Source: Hippophae tibetana
Taxonomy: Eukaryota > Streptophyta > Magnoliopsida > Rosales > Elaeagnaceae
Assembly (NCBI GenBank): GCA_037013495.1
Contig: CM072810.1
Coordinates: forward strand, 56,840,843-56,904,842
DNA length: 64,000 bases
Direction of reading: 5' to 3'
Both the position numbers and the translations under genes were made by a program. Shown piece after piece: positions 40,829 through 54,937 of this stretch (its first letter is position 1; each line of letters starts with the position of its first letter). The notes beneath the pieces are model-generated. The model worked only from the letters and a program-made list of their open reading frames with translations, did no database searches and was not told the DNA's origin.

Positions 40829-41857
40829 TTAAAAAGCTTAATAATAAATTAGTCATTAGAGATTTAGATATATAGAGAAAGGAAAAACGCTTAATAAAAT
40901 TTACAAGTAATCATAATTTATGTTAGCACCATATATTATACATTAAATAGAAAATCATGTAAATAGTAGTAAACCTTTTAATTGAAGTCTAAGCATTTAT
41001 AGGATGCACACATTGAATTCAATATTTCCTCGAACAATAAAAGATAATGTACAATAGATGTTATAATTGGATAAAAATTAAATAAAACTTTTCCTACGTG
41101 GATAAAAATAATTATTATAGCTTCTTTTAAATATATGAATATATATAAGTAAGAATATTTAAGTGGATAAAATTAAATTTTTTAATATAAATAACTAAAA
41201 ATAAGTAAAGTAATTACAATATCATAAATAAGTAGATAAAAAATAATTTTTATATATAATAAAGAAGTAATTACAAAAATAAAAAAATTGCCCCCATTCC
41301 CTAGTAGCAAAGAAAATAGAATAATTTGACAGTTCATCACAAATAAATTTTACTTGTAAATCATAATTTAGGTAATAATATCCAATCCAATTTAACAATA
41401 ACTCTTTTACCTTACTAATTTAACATCCAAATAAATTTGACAATAACTAAATGCATATAACATTATTCTTTCATATATCACCAAGAAAATACCAAGAGAA
41501 TAAAACAAGTGTGATTCGGTAAAAATATTGACATTATGTTTTTATTTTTCAAGCACACATTTTCAAAAAAAAAAATACACATATAAGTTTAAAAATAAAT
41601 TAAAATTTTTTCAATCATAGTTTAAAACATCCATGAGACTAAATGTCAATTTTCTTATTAGCTTCTATTATAAAGCAATCCCATAATTTTGAAATATCTT
41701 ACATTTCAAATTTAACATCAAATCCATCATCTATACTTCACTTGATACATATAATATTATTCAAAAATAAAAAGATAATCAAGTTAAGCAGCATAGCAAA
41801 ACATAGAGTCTTAAATATTTACAAGTATCACAACCAATAATGAAAAGTAAAACTCAC

Positions 41858-42395
41858 CTTGCTCGCTCTTCCATAAAACGAACAGCTTTCTCTAGAAAAG
41901 ATGGAGATCCAACCTCTTTCAAAGCAAACAGAATGGGTCTCCCAATAACTTTAGATACTGTTTGCTTTTCTTGTATCTACAAAAAGGACAACCACCGAAA
42001 AATGGAAAAAGAAATAAAGCGCATATTAGCACATTGCAAATTAACAAACTCATAGGTCACATAGTAGTAAATTATTTTGGAAAATGATATTGGCATCAGA
42101 AAATTTGTACTCACTTAGATTCGACTTGCACTTTGCATAGATCCAACGTACACTATTGTGGTTTTCGGCATGCATGGTGATCGACCCTAATATATGCCAA
42201 CCTCGTTTCTGGAGAAGAATCTGCAACTACTCCAACAGATTCATTTGAATTTGTCACTGAACTTTCGAGAGATTTTGATAATAGATTTCGGCCAACTTCC
42301 TCAGTATCATTTGTTTCATGAGAATTTAGCCCGAAGCCAGAACCAACTTCATGGTGCAATTCATATGGTAATCTCCCAATATACGTTTTTAACTT
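41858..42395 (-). pseudogene. Captured gene fragment, copy B13
   Basis: Alpha-type but with GSGFGLN instead of GSC. The A-run of exon 2 is interrupted (CAAGAAAAGC). Confidence 0.6.
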
Positions 42396-43425
42396 TTAAA
42401 AAGCTTAATAATAAATTAGTTATTAGAGATTTAGATATATAGAGAAAGGAAAAACGCTTAATAAAATTTACAAGTAATCATAATTTATGTTAGCACCATA
42501 TATTATACATTAAATAGAAAATCATGTAAATAGTAGTAAACCTTTTAATTGAAGTCTAAGCATTTATAGGATGCACACATTGAATTCAATATTTCCTCAA
42601 ACAATAAAAGATAATGCACAATAGATGTTATAATAGGATAAAAATTAAATAAAACTTTTCCTACGTGGATAAAAATAATTATTATAGCTTCTATTAAATA
42701 TATGAATATATATAAGTAAGAATATTTAAGTGGATAAAATTAAAATTTTTAATATAAATAACTAAAAATAAGTAAAGTAATTACAATATCATAAATAAGT
42801 AGATAAAAAATAATTTTTATATATAATAAATAAGTAATTGCAACAATAAAAAAATTGCCCCCATTCCCAAGTAGCCAAGAAAACAGAATAATTTGACATT
42901 TCATCACAAATAAATTTTACTTGTAAATCATAATTTAGGTAATAATATCCAATCCAATTTAACAATAACTTTTTTACCTTACTAATTTAACATCCAAATA
43001 AATTTGACAATAACTAAATGCATATAACATTATTCTTTCATATATCACCAAGAAAATACCAAGAGAATAAAACAAGTGTGATTCGGTAAAAATATTGACA
43101 TTATGTTTTTATTTTTCAAGCACACAATTTCAAAAAAACAATATACACATATAAGTTTAAAAATAAATTAAATTTTTTTCAATCATAGTTTAAAACATCT
43201 ATCAGACTAAATATGAATTTGCTTATTAGCTTATGTTAAAAAGCAATCCTATAATTTTGAAGTATCTTACATTTCAAATTTGACATCGAATGCATCGTCT
43301 ATACTTCACTTGATACATATAATATTATTCAAAAATAAAAATATAATCAAGTTAAGCAGCACAGCAAAACATAGAGTCTTAAATATTTACAAGTATCACA
43401 ACCAATAATGAAAAGTAAAACTCAC

Positions 43426-43963
43426 CTTGCTCGCTCTTCCATAAAACGAACAGCTTTCTCTAGAAAAGATGGAGATCCAACCTCTTTCAAAGCAAACAGA
43501 ATGGGTCTCCCAATAACTTTAGATACTGTTTGCTTTTTTTGTATCTACAAAAAGGACAACCACCGAAAAATGGAAAAAGAAATAAAGCTCATATTAGCAC
43601 TTTGCAAATTAACAAACTCATAGGTCACATAGTAGTAAATTATTTTGGAAAATGATATTGGCATCAGAAAATTTGTACTCACTTAGATTCGACTTGCACT
43701 TTGCATAGATCCAACGTACACTATTGTGGTTTTCGGCATGCATGGTGATCGACCCTAATATATGCCAACCTCGTTTCTGGAGAAGAATCTGCAACTACTC
43801 CAACAGATTCAATAGAATTTGTCACTGAACTTTCGAGAGATTTTGATAATAGATTTCGGCCAACTTCCTCAGTATCATTTGTTTCATGAGAATTTAGCCC
43901 GAAGCCAGAACCAACTTCATGGTGCAATTCATATGGTAATCTCCCAATATACGTTTTTAACTT
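43426..43963 (-). pseudogene. Captured gene fragment, copy B14
   Basis: Beta-type copy with IESVGVV and no private change noticed in the exons. Confidence 0.6.
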
Positions 43964-44992
43964 TTAAAAAGCTTAATAATAAATTAGTCATTAGAGATTT
44001 AGATATATAGAGAAAGGAAAAACGCTTAATAAAATTTACAAGTAATCATAATTTATGTTAGCACCATATATTATACATTAAATAGAAAATCATGTAAATA
44101 GTAGTAAACCTTTATATTGAAGTCTAAGCATTTATAGGATGCACACATTGAATTCAATATTTCCTCGAACAATAAAAGATAATGTACAATAGATGTTATA
44201 ATTGGATAAAAATTAAATAAAACTTTTCCTACGTGGATAAAAATAATTATTATAGCTTCTTTTAAATATATGAATATATATAAGTAAGAATATTTAAGTG
44301 GATAAAATTAAATTTTTTAATATAAATAACTAAAAATAAGTAAAGTAATTACAATATCATAAATAAGTAGATAAAAAATAATTTTTATATATAATAAAGA
44401 AGTAATTACAAAAATAAAAAAATTGCCCCCATTCCCTAGTAGCAAAGAAAATAGAATAATTTGACAGTTCATCACAAATAAATTTTACTTGTAAATCATA
44501 ATTTAGGTAATAATATCCAATCCAATTTAACAATAACTCTTTTACCTTACTAATTTAACATCCAAATAAATTTGACAATAACTAAATGCATATAACATTA
44601 TTCTTTCATATATCACCAAGAAAATACCAAGAGAATAAAACAAGTGTGATTCGGTAAAAATATTGACATTATGTTTTTATTTTTCAAGCACACATTTTCA
44701 AAAAAAAAAATACACATATAAGTTTAAAAATAAATTAAAATTTTTTCAATCATAGTTTAAAACATCCATGAGACTAAATGTCAATTTTCTTATTAGCTTC
44801 TATTATAAAGCAATCCCATAATTTTGAAATATCTTACATTTCAAATTTAACATCAAATCCATCATCTATACTTCACTTGATACATATAATATTATTCAAA
44901 AATAAAAAGATAATCAAGTTAAGCAGCATAGCAAAACATAGAGTCTTAAATATTTACAAGTATCACAACCAATAATGAAAAGTAAAACTCAC

Positions 44993-45530
44993 CTTGCTCG
45001 CTCTTCCATAAAACGAACAGCTTTCTCTAGAAAAGATGGAGATCCAACCTCTTTCAAAGCAAACAGAATGGGTCTCCCAATAACTTTAGATACTGTTTGC
45101 TTTTTTTGTATCTACAAAAAGGACAACCACCGAAAAATGGAAAAAGAAATAAAGCGCATATTAGCACATTGCAAATTAACAAACTCATAGGTCACATAGT
45201 AGTAAATTATTTTGGAAAATGATATTGGCATCAGAAAATTTGTACTCACTTAGATTCGACTTGCACTTTGCATAGATCCAACGTACACTATTGTGGTTTT
45301 CGGCATGCATGGTGATCGACCCTAATATATGCCAACCTCGTTTCTGGAGAAGAATCTGCAACTACTCCAACAGATTCATTTGAATTTGTCACTGAACTTT
45401 CGAGAGATTTTGATAATAGATTTCGGCCAACTTCCTCAGTATCATTTGTTTCATGAGAATTTAGCCCGAAGCAAGAACCAACTTCATGGTGCAATTCATA
45501 TGGTAATCTCCCAATATACGTTTTTAACTT
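44993..45530 (-). pseudogene. Captured gene fragment, copy B15
   Basis: Alpha-type copy with GSCFGLN, matching copies B7 and B9. Confidence 0.6.
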
Positions 45531-46560
45531 TTAAAAAGCTTAATAATAAATTAGTTATTAGAGATTTAGATATATAGAGAAAGGAAAAACGCTTAATAAA
45601 ATTTACAAGTAATCATAATTTATGTTAGCACCATATATTATACATTAAATAGAAAATCATGTAAATAGTAGTAAACCTTTTAATTGAAGTCTAAGCATTT
45701 ATAGGATGCACACATTGAATTCAATATTTCCTCAAACAATAAAAGATAATGCACAATAGATGTTATAATAGGATAAAAATTAAATAAAACTTTTCCTACG
45801 TGGATAAAAATAATTATTATAGCTTCTATTAAATATATGAATATATATAAGTAAGAATATTTAAGTGGATAAAATTAAAATTTTTAATATAAATAACTAA
45901 AAATAAGTAAAGTAATTACAATATCATAAATAAGTAGATAAAAAATAATTTTTATATATAATAAATAAGTAATTGCAACAATAAAAAAATTGCCCCCATT
46001 CCCAAGTAGCCAAGAAAACAGAATAATTTGACATTTCATCACAAATAAATTTTACTTGTAAATCATAATTTAGGTAATAATATCCAATCCAATTTAACAA
46101 TAACTTTTTTACCTTACTAATTTAACATCCAAATAAATTTGACAATAACTAAATGCATATAACATTATTCTTTCATATATCACCAAGAAAATACCAAGAG
46201 AATAAAACAAGTGTGATTCGGTAAAAATATTGACATTATGTTTTTATTTTTCAAGCACACAATTTCAAAAAAACAATATACACATATAAGTTTAAAAATA
46301 AATTAAATTTTTTTCAATCATAGTTTAAAACATCTATCAGACTAAATATGAATTTGCTTATTAGCTTATGTTAAAAAGCAATCCTATAATTTTGAAGTAT
46401 CTTACATTTCAAATTTGACATCGAATGCATCGTCTATACTTCACTTGATACATATAATATTATTCAAAAATAAAAATATAATCAAGTTAAGCAGCACAGG
46501 AAAACATAGAGTATTAAATATTTACAAGTATCACAACCAATAATGAAAAGTAAAACTCAC

Positions 46561-47098
46561 CTTGCTCGCTCTTCCATAAAACGAACAGCTTTCTCTAGAA
46601 AAGATGGAGATCCAACCTCTTTCAAAGCAAACAGAATGGGTCTCCCAATAACTTTATATACTGTTTGCTTTTTTTGTATCTACAAAAAGGACAACCACCG
46701 AAAAATGGAAAAAGAAATAAAGCTCATATTAGCACTTTGCAAATTAACAAACTCATAGGTCACATAGTAGTAAATTATTTTGGAAAATGATATTGGCATC
46801 AGAAAATTTGTACTCACTTAGATTCGACTTGCACTTTGCATAGATCCAACGTACACTATTGTGGTTTTCGGCATGCATGGTGATCGACCCTAATATATGC
46901 CAACCTCGTTTCTGGAGAAGAATCTGCAACTACTCCAACAGATTCAATAGAATTTGTAACTGAACTTTCGAGAGATTTTGATAATAGATTTCGGCCAACT
47001 TCCTCAGTATCATTTGTTTCATGAGAATTTAGCCCGAAGCCAGAACCAACTTCATGGTGCAATTCATATGGTAATCTCCCAATATACGTTTTTAACTT
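46561..47098 (-). pseudogene. Captured gene fragment, copy B16
   Basis: Beta-type copy with GTTACAAATTC. Exon 2 has GTATATAAAG for GTATCTAAAG (VYKVIGRP), also seen in the exon 2 of copies B4 and B6. Confidence 0.6.
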
Positions 47099-48127
47099 TT
47101 AAAAAGCTTAATAATAAATTAGTCATTAGAGATTTAGATATATAGAGAAAGGAAAAACGCTTAATAAAATTTACAAGTAATCATAATTTATGTTAGCACC
47201 ATATATTATACATTAAATAGAAAATCATGTAAATAGTAGTAAACCTTTTAATTGAAGTCTAAGCATTTATAGGATGCACACATTGAATTCAATATTTCCT
47301 CGAACAATAAAAGATAATGTACAATAGATGTTATAATTGGATAAAAATTAAATAAAACTTTTCCTACGTGGATAAAAATAATTATTATAGCTTCTTTTAA
47401 ATATATGAATATATATAAGTAAGAATATTTAAGTGGATAAAATTAAATTTTTTAATATAAATAACTAAAAATAAGTAAAGTAATTACAATATCATAAATA
47501 AGTAGATAAAAAATAATTTTTATATATAATAAAGAAGTAATTACAAAAATAAAAAAATTGCCCCCATTCCCTAGTAGCAAAGAAAATAGAATAATTTGAC
47601 AGTTCATCACAAATAAATTTTACTTGTAAATCATAATTTAGGTAATAATATCCAATCCAATTTAACAATAACTCTTTTACCTTACTAATTTAACATCCAA
47701 ATAAATTTGACAATAACTAAATGCATATAACATTATTCTTTCATATATCACCAAGAAAATACCAAGAGAATAAAACAAGTGTGATTCGGTAAAAATATTG
47801 ACATTATGTTTTTATTTTTCAAGCACACATTTTCAAAAAAAAAAATACACATATAAGTTTAAAAATAAATTAAAATTTTTTCAATCATAGTTTAAAACAT
47901 CCATGAGACTAAATGTCAATTTTCTTATTAGCTTCTATTATAAAGCAATCCCATAATTTTGAAATATCTTACATTTCAAATTTAACATCAAATCCATCAT
48001 CTATACTTCACTTGATACATATAATATTATTCAAAAATAAAAAGATAATCAAGTTAAGCAGCATAGCAAAACATAGAGTCTTAAATATTTACAAGTATCA
48101 CAACCAATAATGAAAAGTAAAACTCAC

Positions 48128-48665
48128 CTTGCTCGCTCTTCCATAAAACGAACAGCTTTCTCTAGAAAAGATGGAGATCCAACCTCTTTCAAAGCAAACA
48201 GAATGGGTCTCCCAATAACTTTAGATACTGTTTGCTTTTTTTGTATCTACAAAAAGGACAACCACCGAAAAATGGAAAAAGAAATAAAGCGCATATTAGC
48301 ACATTGCAAATTAACAAACTCATAGGTCACATAGTAGTAAATTATTTTGGAAAATGATATTGGCATCAGAAAATTTGTACTCACTTAGATTCGACTTGCA
48401 CTTTGCATAGATCCAACGTACACTATTGTGGTTTTCGGCATGCATGGTGATCGACCCTAATATATGCCAACCTCGTTTCTGGAGAAGAATCTGCAACTAC
48501 TCCAACAGATTCATTTGAATTTGTCACTGAACTTTCGAGAGATTTTGATAATAGATTTCGGCCAACTTCCTCAGTATCATTTGTTTCATGAGAATTTAGC
48601 CCGAAGCAAGAACCAACTTCATGGTGCAATTCATATGGTAATCTCCCAATATACGTTTTTAACTT
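48128..48665 (-). pseudogene. Captured gene fragment, copy B17
   Basis: Alpha-type copy with GSCFGLN, matching copy B15. Confidence 0.6.
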
Positions 48666-49695
48666 TTAAAAAGCTTAATAATAAATTAGTTATTAGAGAT
48701 TTAGATATATAGAGAAAGGAAAAACGCTTAATAAAATTTACAAGTAATCATAATTTATGTTAGCACCATATATTATACATTAAATAGAAAATCATGTAAA
48801 TAGTAGTAAACCTTTTAATTGAAGTCTAAGCATTTATAGGATGCACACATTGAATTCAATATTTCCTCAAACAATAAAAGATAATGCACAATAGATGTTA
48901 TAATAGGATAAAAATTAAATAAAACTTTTCCTACGTGGATAAAAATAATTATTATAGCTTCTATTAAATATATGAATATATATAAGTAAGAATATTTAAG
49001 TGGATAAAATTAAAATTTTTAATATAAATAACTAAAAATAAGTAAAATAATTACAATATCATAAATAAGTAGATAAAAAATAATTTTTATATATAATAAA
49101 TAAGTAATTGCAACAATAAAAAAATTGCCCCCATTCCCAAGTAGCCAAGAAAACAGAATAATTTGACATTTCATCACAAATAAATTTTACTTGTAAATCA
49201 TAATTTAAATAATAATATCCAATCCAATTTAACAATAACTTTTTTACCTTACTAATTTAACATCCAAATAAATTTGACAATAACTAAATGCATATAACAT
49301 TATTCTTTCATATATCACCAAGAAAATACCAAGAGAATAAAACAAGTGTGATTCGGTAAAAATATTGACATTATGTTTTTATTTTTCAAGCACACAATTT
49401 CAAAAAAACAATATACACATATAAGTTTAAAAATAAATTAAATTTTTTTCAATCATAGTTTAAAACATCTATCAGACTAAATATGAATTTGCTTATTAGC
49501 TTATGTTAAAAAGCAATCCTATAATTTTGAAGTATCTTACATTTCAAATTTAACATCAAATGCATCGTCTATACTTCACTTGATACATATAATATTATTC
49601 AAAAATAAAAATATAATCAAGTTAAGCAGCACAGCAAAACATAGAGTCTTAAATATTTACAAGTATCACAACCAATAATGAAAAGTAAAACTCAC

Positions 49696-50233
49696 TTTGC
49701 TCGCTCTTCCATAAAACGAACAGCTTTCTCTAGAAAAGATGGAGATCCAACCTCTTTCAAAGCAAACAGAATGGGTCTCCCAATAACTTTAGATACTGTT
49801 TGCTTTTTTTGTATCTACAAAAAGGACAACCACCGAAAAATGGAAAAAGAAATAAAGCGCATATTAGCACTTTGCAAATTAATAAACTCATAGGTCACAT
49901 AGTAGTAAATTATTTTGGAAAATGATATTGGCATCAGAAAATTTGTACTCACTTAGATTCGACTTGCACTTTGCATAGATCCAACGTACACTATTGTGGT
50001 TTTCGGCATGCATGGTGATCGACCCTAATATATGCCAACCTCGTTTCTGGAGAAGAATCTGCAACTACTCCAACAGATTCAATAGAATTTGTCACTGAAC
50101 TTTCGAGAGATTTTGATAATAGATTTCGGCCAACTTCCTCAGTATCATTTGTTTCATGAGAATTTAGCCCGAAGCCAGAACCAACTTCATGGTGCAATTC
50201 ATATGGTAATCTCCCAATATACGTTTTTAACTT
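49696..50233 (-). pseudogene. Captured gene fragment, copy B18
   Basis: Beta-type copy. The exon 2 donor side reads GAGCAAAGTGAG, so the base before GT has changed from G to A. The intron shares AATTTATTAAT with B10. Confidence 0.6.
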
Positions 50234-51262
50234 TTAAAAAGCTTAATAATAAATTAGTCATTAGAGATTTAGATATATAGAGAAAGGAAAAACGCTTAAT
50301 AAAATTTACAAGTAATCATAATTTATGTTAGCACCATATATTATACATTAAATAGAAAATCATGTAAATAGTAGTAAACCTTTTAATTGAAGTCTAAGCA
50401 TTTATAGGATGCGCACATTGAATTCAATATTTCCTCGAACAATAAAAGATAATACACAATAGATGTTATAATTGGATAAAAATTAAATAAAACTTTTCCT
50501 ACGTGGATAAAAATAATTATTATAGCTTCTTTTAAATATATGAATATATATAAGTAAGAATATTTAAGTGGATAAAATTAAATTTTTTAATATAAATAAC
50601 TAAAAATAAGTAAAGTAATTACAATATCATAAATAAGTAGATAAAAAATAATTTTTATATATAATAAAGAAGTAATTACAAAAATAAAAAAATTGCCCCC
50701 ATTCCCTAGTAGCAAAGAAAATAGAATAATTTGACAGTTCATCACAAATAAATTTTACTTGTAAATCATAATTTAGGTAATAATATCCAATCCAATTTTA
50801 CAATAACTCTTTTACCTTACTAATTTAACATCCAAATAAATTTGACAATAACTAAATGCATATAACATTATTCTTTCATATATCACCAAGAAAATACCAA
50901 GAGAATAAAACAAGTGTGATTCGGTAAAAATATTGACATTATGTTTTTATTTTTCAAGCACACAATTTCAAAAAAACAATATACACATATAAGTTTAAAA
51001 ATAAATTAAATTTTTTCAATCATAATTTAAAACATCCATGAGACTAAATGTCAATTTGTTTATTAGCTTCTGTTATAAAGCAATCCCATAATTTTGAAAT
51101 ATCTTACATTTCAAATTTAACATCAAATCCATCATCTATACTTCACTTGATACATATAATATTATTCAAAAATAAAAAGATATTCAAGTTAAGCAGCATA
51201 GCAAAACATAGAGTCTTAAATATTTACAAGTATCACAACCAATAATGAAAAGTAAAACTCAC

Positions 51263-51800
51263 CTTGCTCGCTCTTCCATAAAACGAACAGCTTTCTCTAG
51301 AAAAGATGGAGATCCAACCTCTTTCAAAGCAAACAGAATGGGTCTCCCAATAACTTTAGATACTGTTTGCTTTTTTTGTATCTACAAAAAGGACAACCAC
51401 CGAAAAATGGAAAAAGAAATAAAGCGCATATTAGCACTTTGCAAATTAACAAACTCATAGGTCACATAGTAGTAAATTATTTTGGAAACTGATATTGGCA
51501 TCAGAAAATTTGTACTCACTTAGATTCCACTTGCACTTTGCAGAGATCCAACGTACACTATTGTGGTTTTCGGCATGCATGGTGATCGACCCTAATATAT
51601 GCCAACCTCGTTTCTGGAGAAGAATCTGCAACTACTGCAACAGATTCATTAGAATTTGTCACTGAACTTTCGAGAGATTTTGATAATAGATTTCGACCAA
51701 CATCCTCAGTATCATTTGTTTCATGAGAATTTAGCCCGAAGCCAGAACCAACTTGATGGTGCAATTCATATGGGAATCTCCCAATATACGATTTTAACTT
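51263..51800 (-). pseudogene. Captured gene fragment, copy B19
   Basis: First of the diverged right-hand group: HHQVGSG, TEDVGRN and NESVAVV in exon 1. It still carries the TAA at the splice junction, so it is intermediate between inner and outer copies. Confidence 0.6.
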
Positions 51801-52830
51801 TTAGAAAGCTTAATAATAAATTAGTCATTAGAGATTAGATATATAGAGAAAGGAAAAACGCTTAATAAAATTTACAAGTAATCATAATTTATGTTAGCAG
51901 CATATATTATACATTAAATAGAAAATCATGTAAATAGTAGTAAACCTTTTAATTAAAGTCTAAGCATTTATACGATGCACACATTGAATTCAATATTTCC
52001 TCGAAAAATAAAAGATAATGCACAATAGATGTTATAATTGGATAAAAATTAAATAAAACTTTTCCTACGTGGATAAAAATAATTATTATAGCTTCTATTA
52101 AATATATGAATATATATAAGTAAGAATATTTAAGTGGATAAAATTAAAATTTTTAACATAAATAACTAAAAATAAGTAAAGTAATTACAATATCATAAAT
52201 AAGTAGATAAAAAATAATTTTTATATATAATAAATAAGTAATTGCAACAATAAAAAAATTTGCCCCCATTCCCAAGTAGCAAAGAAAACAGAATAATTTG
52301 ACATTTCATCAGAAATAAATTTTACTTGTAAATCATAATTTAGGTAATAACATCCAATCCAATTTAACAATAACTTTTTTACCTTACTAATTTAACATCC
52401 AAATAAATTTGACAATAACTAAATGCATATGACATTATTCTTTCATATATCCCCAAGAAAATACCAAGAGAATAAAACAAGTGTGATTCGGTAAAAATAT
52501 TGACATTATGTTTTTATTTTTCAAGCACACATTTTCAAAAAAAAAAAATACACATATAAGTTTAAAAATAAATTAAAATTTTTTCAATCATAGTTTAAAA
52601 CATCCATGAGACTAAATGTCAATTTTCTTATTAGCTTCTATTATAAAGCAATCCCATAATTTTGAAATATCTTACATTTCAAATTTAACATCAAATCCAT
52701 CGTCTATACTTCACTTGATACATATAATATAATTCAAAAATAAAAAGATAATCAAGTTAAGCAGCACAGCAAAACATAGAGTCTTAAATATTTACAAGTA
52801 TCACAACCAATAATGAAAAGTAAAACTCAC

Positions 52831-53369
52831 CTTGCTCGCTCTTCCATAAACCGAACAGCTTTCTCTAGAAAAGATGGAGACCAACCTCTTTCAAAGCAAA
52901 CAGAATGGGTCTCCCAATAACTTTAGATACGGTTTGCTTTTTTTGTATCTACAAAAAAGGACAACCACCGAAAAATGGAAAAAGAAATAAAGCGCATATT
53001 AGCACTTGGCAAATTAACATACTCATAGGTCACATAGTAGTAAATTATTTGGGAAAATGATATTGGTATCAGAAAATTTATACTCACTGAGGTTCGACTT
53101 GCACTTTGCATAGATCCAGTAGTACACTAATGTGGTTTTCGGCATGCATGGTGATCGACACTAATATATGTCTACCTCGTTTCTGGAGAAGAATCTGCAA
53201 CTACTCCAACAGATTCATTAGAATTTGTCACTGAACTTTCGAGAGATTTTGATAATAGATTTCGCACAACTTCATCAGTATCATTTGTTTCATGAGAATT
53301 TAGCTCGAAGCCAGAACCAACTTCTTGGTGCAATTCATATGGGAATCTCCCCATATACGTTTTTAACTT
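52831..53369 (-). pseudogene. Captured gene fragment, copy B20
   Basis: Outer-type copy with ACCTCA|GTGAGT, so no stop at the splice. Exon 2 has lost one base (GGAGACC for GGAGATCC), giving a frameshift. Exon 1 has HQEVGSGFELN and DEVVRN, and an extra base in CCAGTAGTAC. Confidence 0.6.
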
Positions 53370-54400
53370 TTAAAAAGCTTAATAAAAAATTAGTCATTAA
53401 TGATTTAGATATATAGAGAAAGGAAAAACGCTTAATAAAATTTACAAGTAATAATAATTTATGTTAGTAGCATATATTATACAATAAATAGAAAATCATG
53501 CAAATAGTAGTAAACCTTTTAATTAAAGTCTAACGATGTATACGATGCACACATTGAATCCAATATTTCCTCAAACAATAAAAGACAATACACAATAGAT
53601 GTTATAATTGGATAAAAATTAAATAAAACTTTTCCTACGTGGATAAAAATAATAATTATAGCTTCTATTAAATATATGAATATATATAAGTAAGAATATT
53701 TAAGTGGATAAAAATAAAATTTTTAATGTAAATAACTAAAAATAAGTAAAGTAATTACAATATCATAAATATGTAGATAAAAAATAATTATTATATATAA
53801 TAAATAAGTAATTGCAACAATAAAAAAATTTGCCCCCATTCCCAAGTAGCAAGGAAAACAAAATAATTTGACAGTTCATCACAAATAAATTTTACTTGTA
53901 AATCATAATTTAGGTAATAACATCCAATCCAATTTAGCAATAACTTTTTTACCTTACTAATTTAACATCCAAATAAATTTGACAATAACTAAATGCATAT
54001 GACATTATTCTTTCATATATCCCCAAGAAAATACCAAGAGAATAAAACAAGTGTGATTCGGTAAAAATATTGACATTATGTTTTTATTTTTCAAGCACAC
54101 AATTTCAAAAAAACAATATACACATATAAGTTTAAAAATAAATTAAATTTTTTTCAATCATAGTTTAAAACATCTATCAGACTAAATGTGAATTTGCTTA
54201 TTAGCTTATGTTAAAAAGCAATCCTATAATTTTGACGTATCTTACATTTCAAATTAAACATCAAATGCATCGTCTATACTTCACTTGATACATATAATAT
54301 TATTCAAAAATAAAAATATAATCAAGTTAAGCAGCACAGCAAAACATAGAGTCTTAAATATTTACAAGTATCACAACCAATAATGAAAAGTAAAACTCAC

Positions 54401-54937
54401 CTTGCTCGCTCTTCCATAAAACGAAGAGCTTTTTCTAGAAAAGATGGAGATCTAACCTCTTTCAAAGCATCTGAATGGGTATCCTAATAACTTTAGATGC
54501 CATTGGCTTTATTTTTTTCTACAAAAAGGACAACCACCGAAAAATAGAAAAAGAAATAAAGCGCAGATTAGCACTTTGCAAATTAACAAACTCATAGGTC
54601 ACATAGTAGTAAATTATTTGGGAAAATGATATTGGCATCAGAAAATTTATACTCACTGAGGTTCGACTTGCACTTTGCACAGATCCAACGTACACTAATG
54701 TAGTTTTCGGCATGCATGGTGATCGACACTAATATATGTCAACCTCGTTTCGGGAGAAGAATCTCCAACTACTCCAACAGATTCATTAGAATTTGTCACT
54801 GAACTTTTGAGAGATTTTGATAATAGATTTCGCCCAACTTCATCAGTATCATTTGTTTCATGAGAATTTAGCCCGAAGCCAGAACCAACTTGATGGTGCA
54901 ATTCATATGGGAATCTCCCAATATACGATTTTAACTT
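54401..54937 (-). pseudogene. Captured gene fragment, copy B21
   Basis: Exon 2 is decayed: a 3-base loss changes the IGRPILFALKE region (CATCTGAATGGG) and the acceptor side reads GTAGAAAAAAATAAAGCC. Exon 1 is outer-type, with SKSLKSSV, VGDSSPE and RKLH. Confidence 0.55.

Larger units (their letters stand above)
29514..51457 (+). repeat. Dimeric higher-order repeat of B monomers (alpha-beta, ~3134 bp)
   Basis: Two monomer types alternate. Alpha (29514, 32648, 35782, 42053, 45188, 48323) has TTCATTTGAATTTG in exon 1 and the CATCTATCAG/CATCTATGAG allele in the B-specific stretch. Beta (31082, 34216, 40486, 43621, 46756, 49891) has TTCAATAGAATTTG, GCTTCTTTTAAATA, ATAAAGAAGTAATTACAAAAA and the CATCCATGAGAC allele, which opens a 65-codon plus-strand frame in the beta units. 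The dimer spacing is 3134-3135 bp. Regularity is broken once, by monomers 37350 and 38918. B2-B4 to the left are less regular. Confidence 0.85.

Noticed and set aside
29104..51245. A 65-codon plus-strand open frame (MSI[CF]LLASIIKQ...) present in every second B monomer
   Set aside because: It appears only because the beta monomer allele removes stops in an AT-rich non-coding stretch. It is useful as a marker of the dimer, not as a gene.
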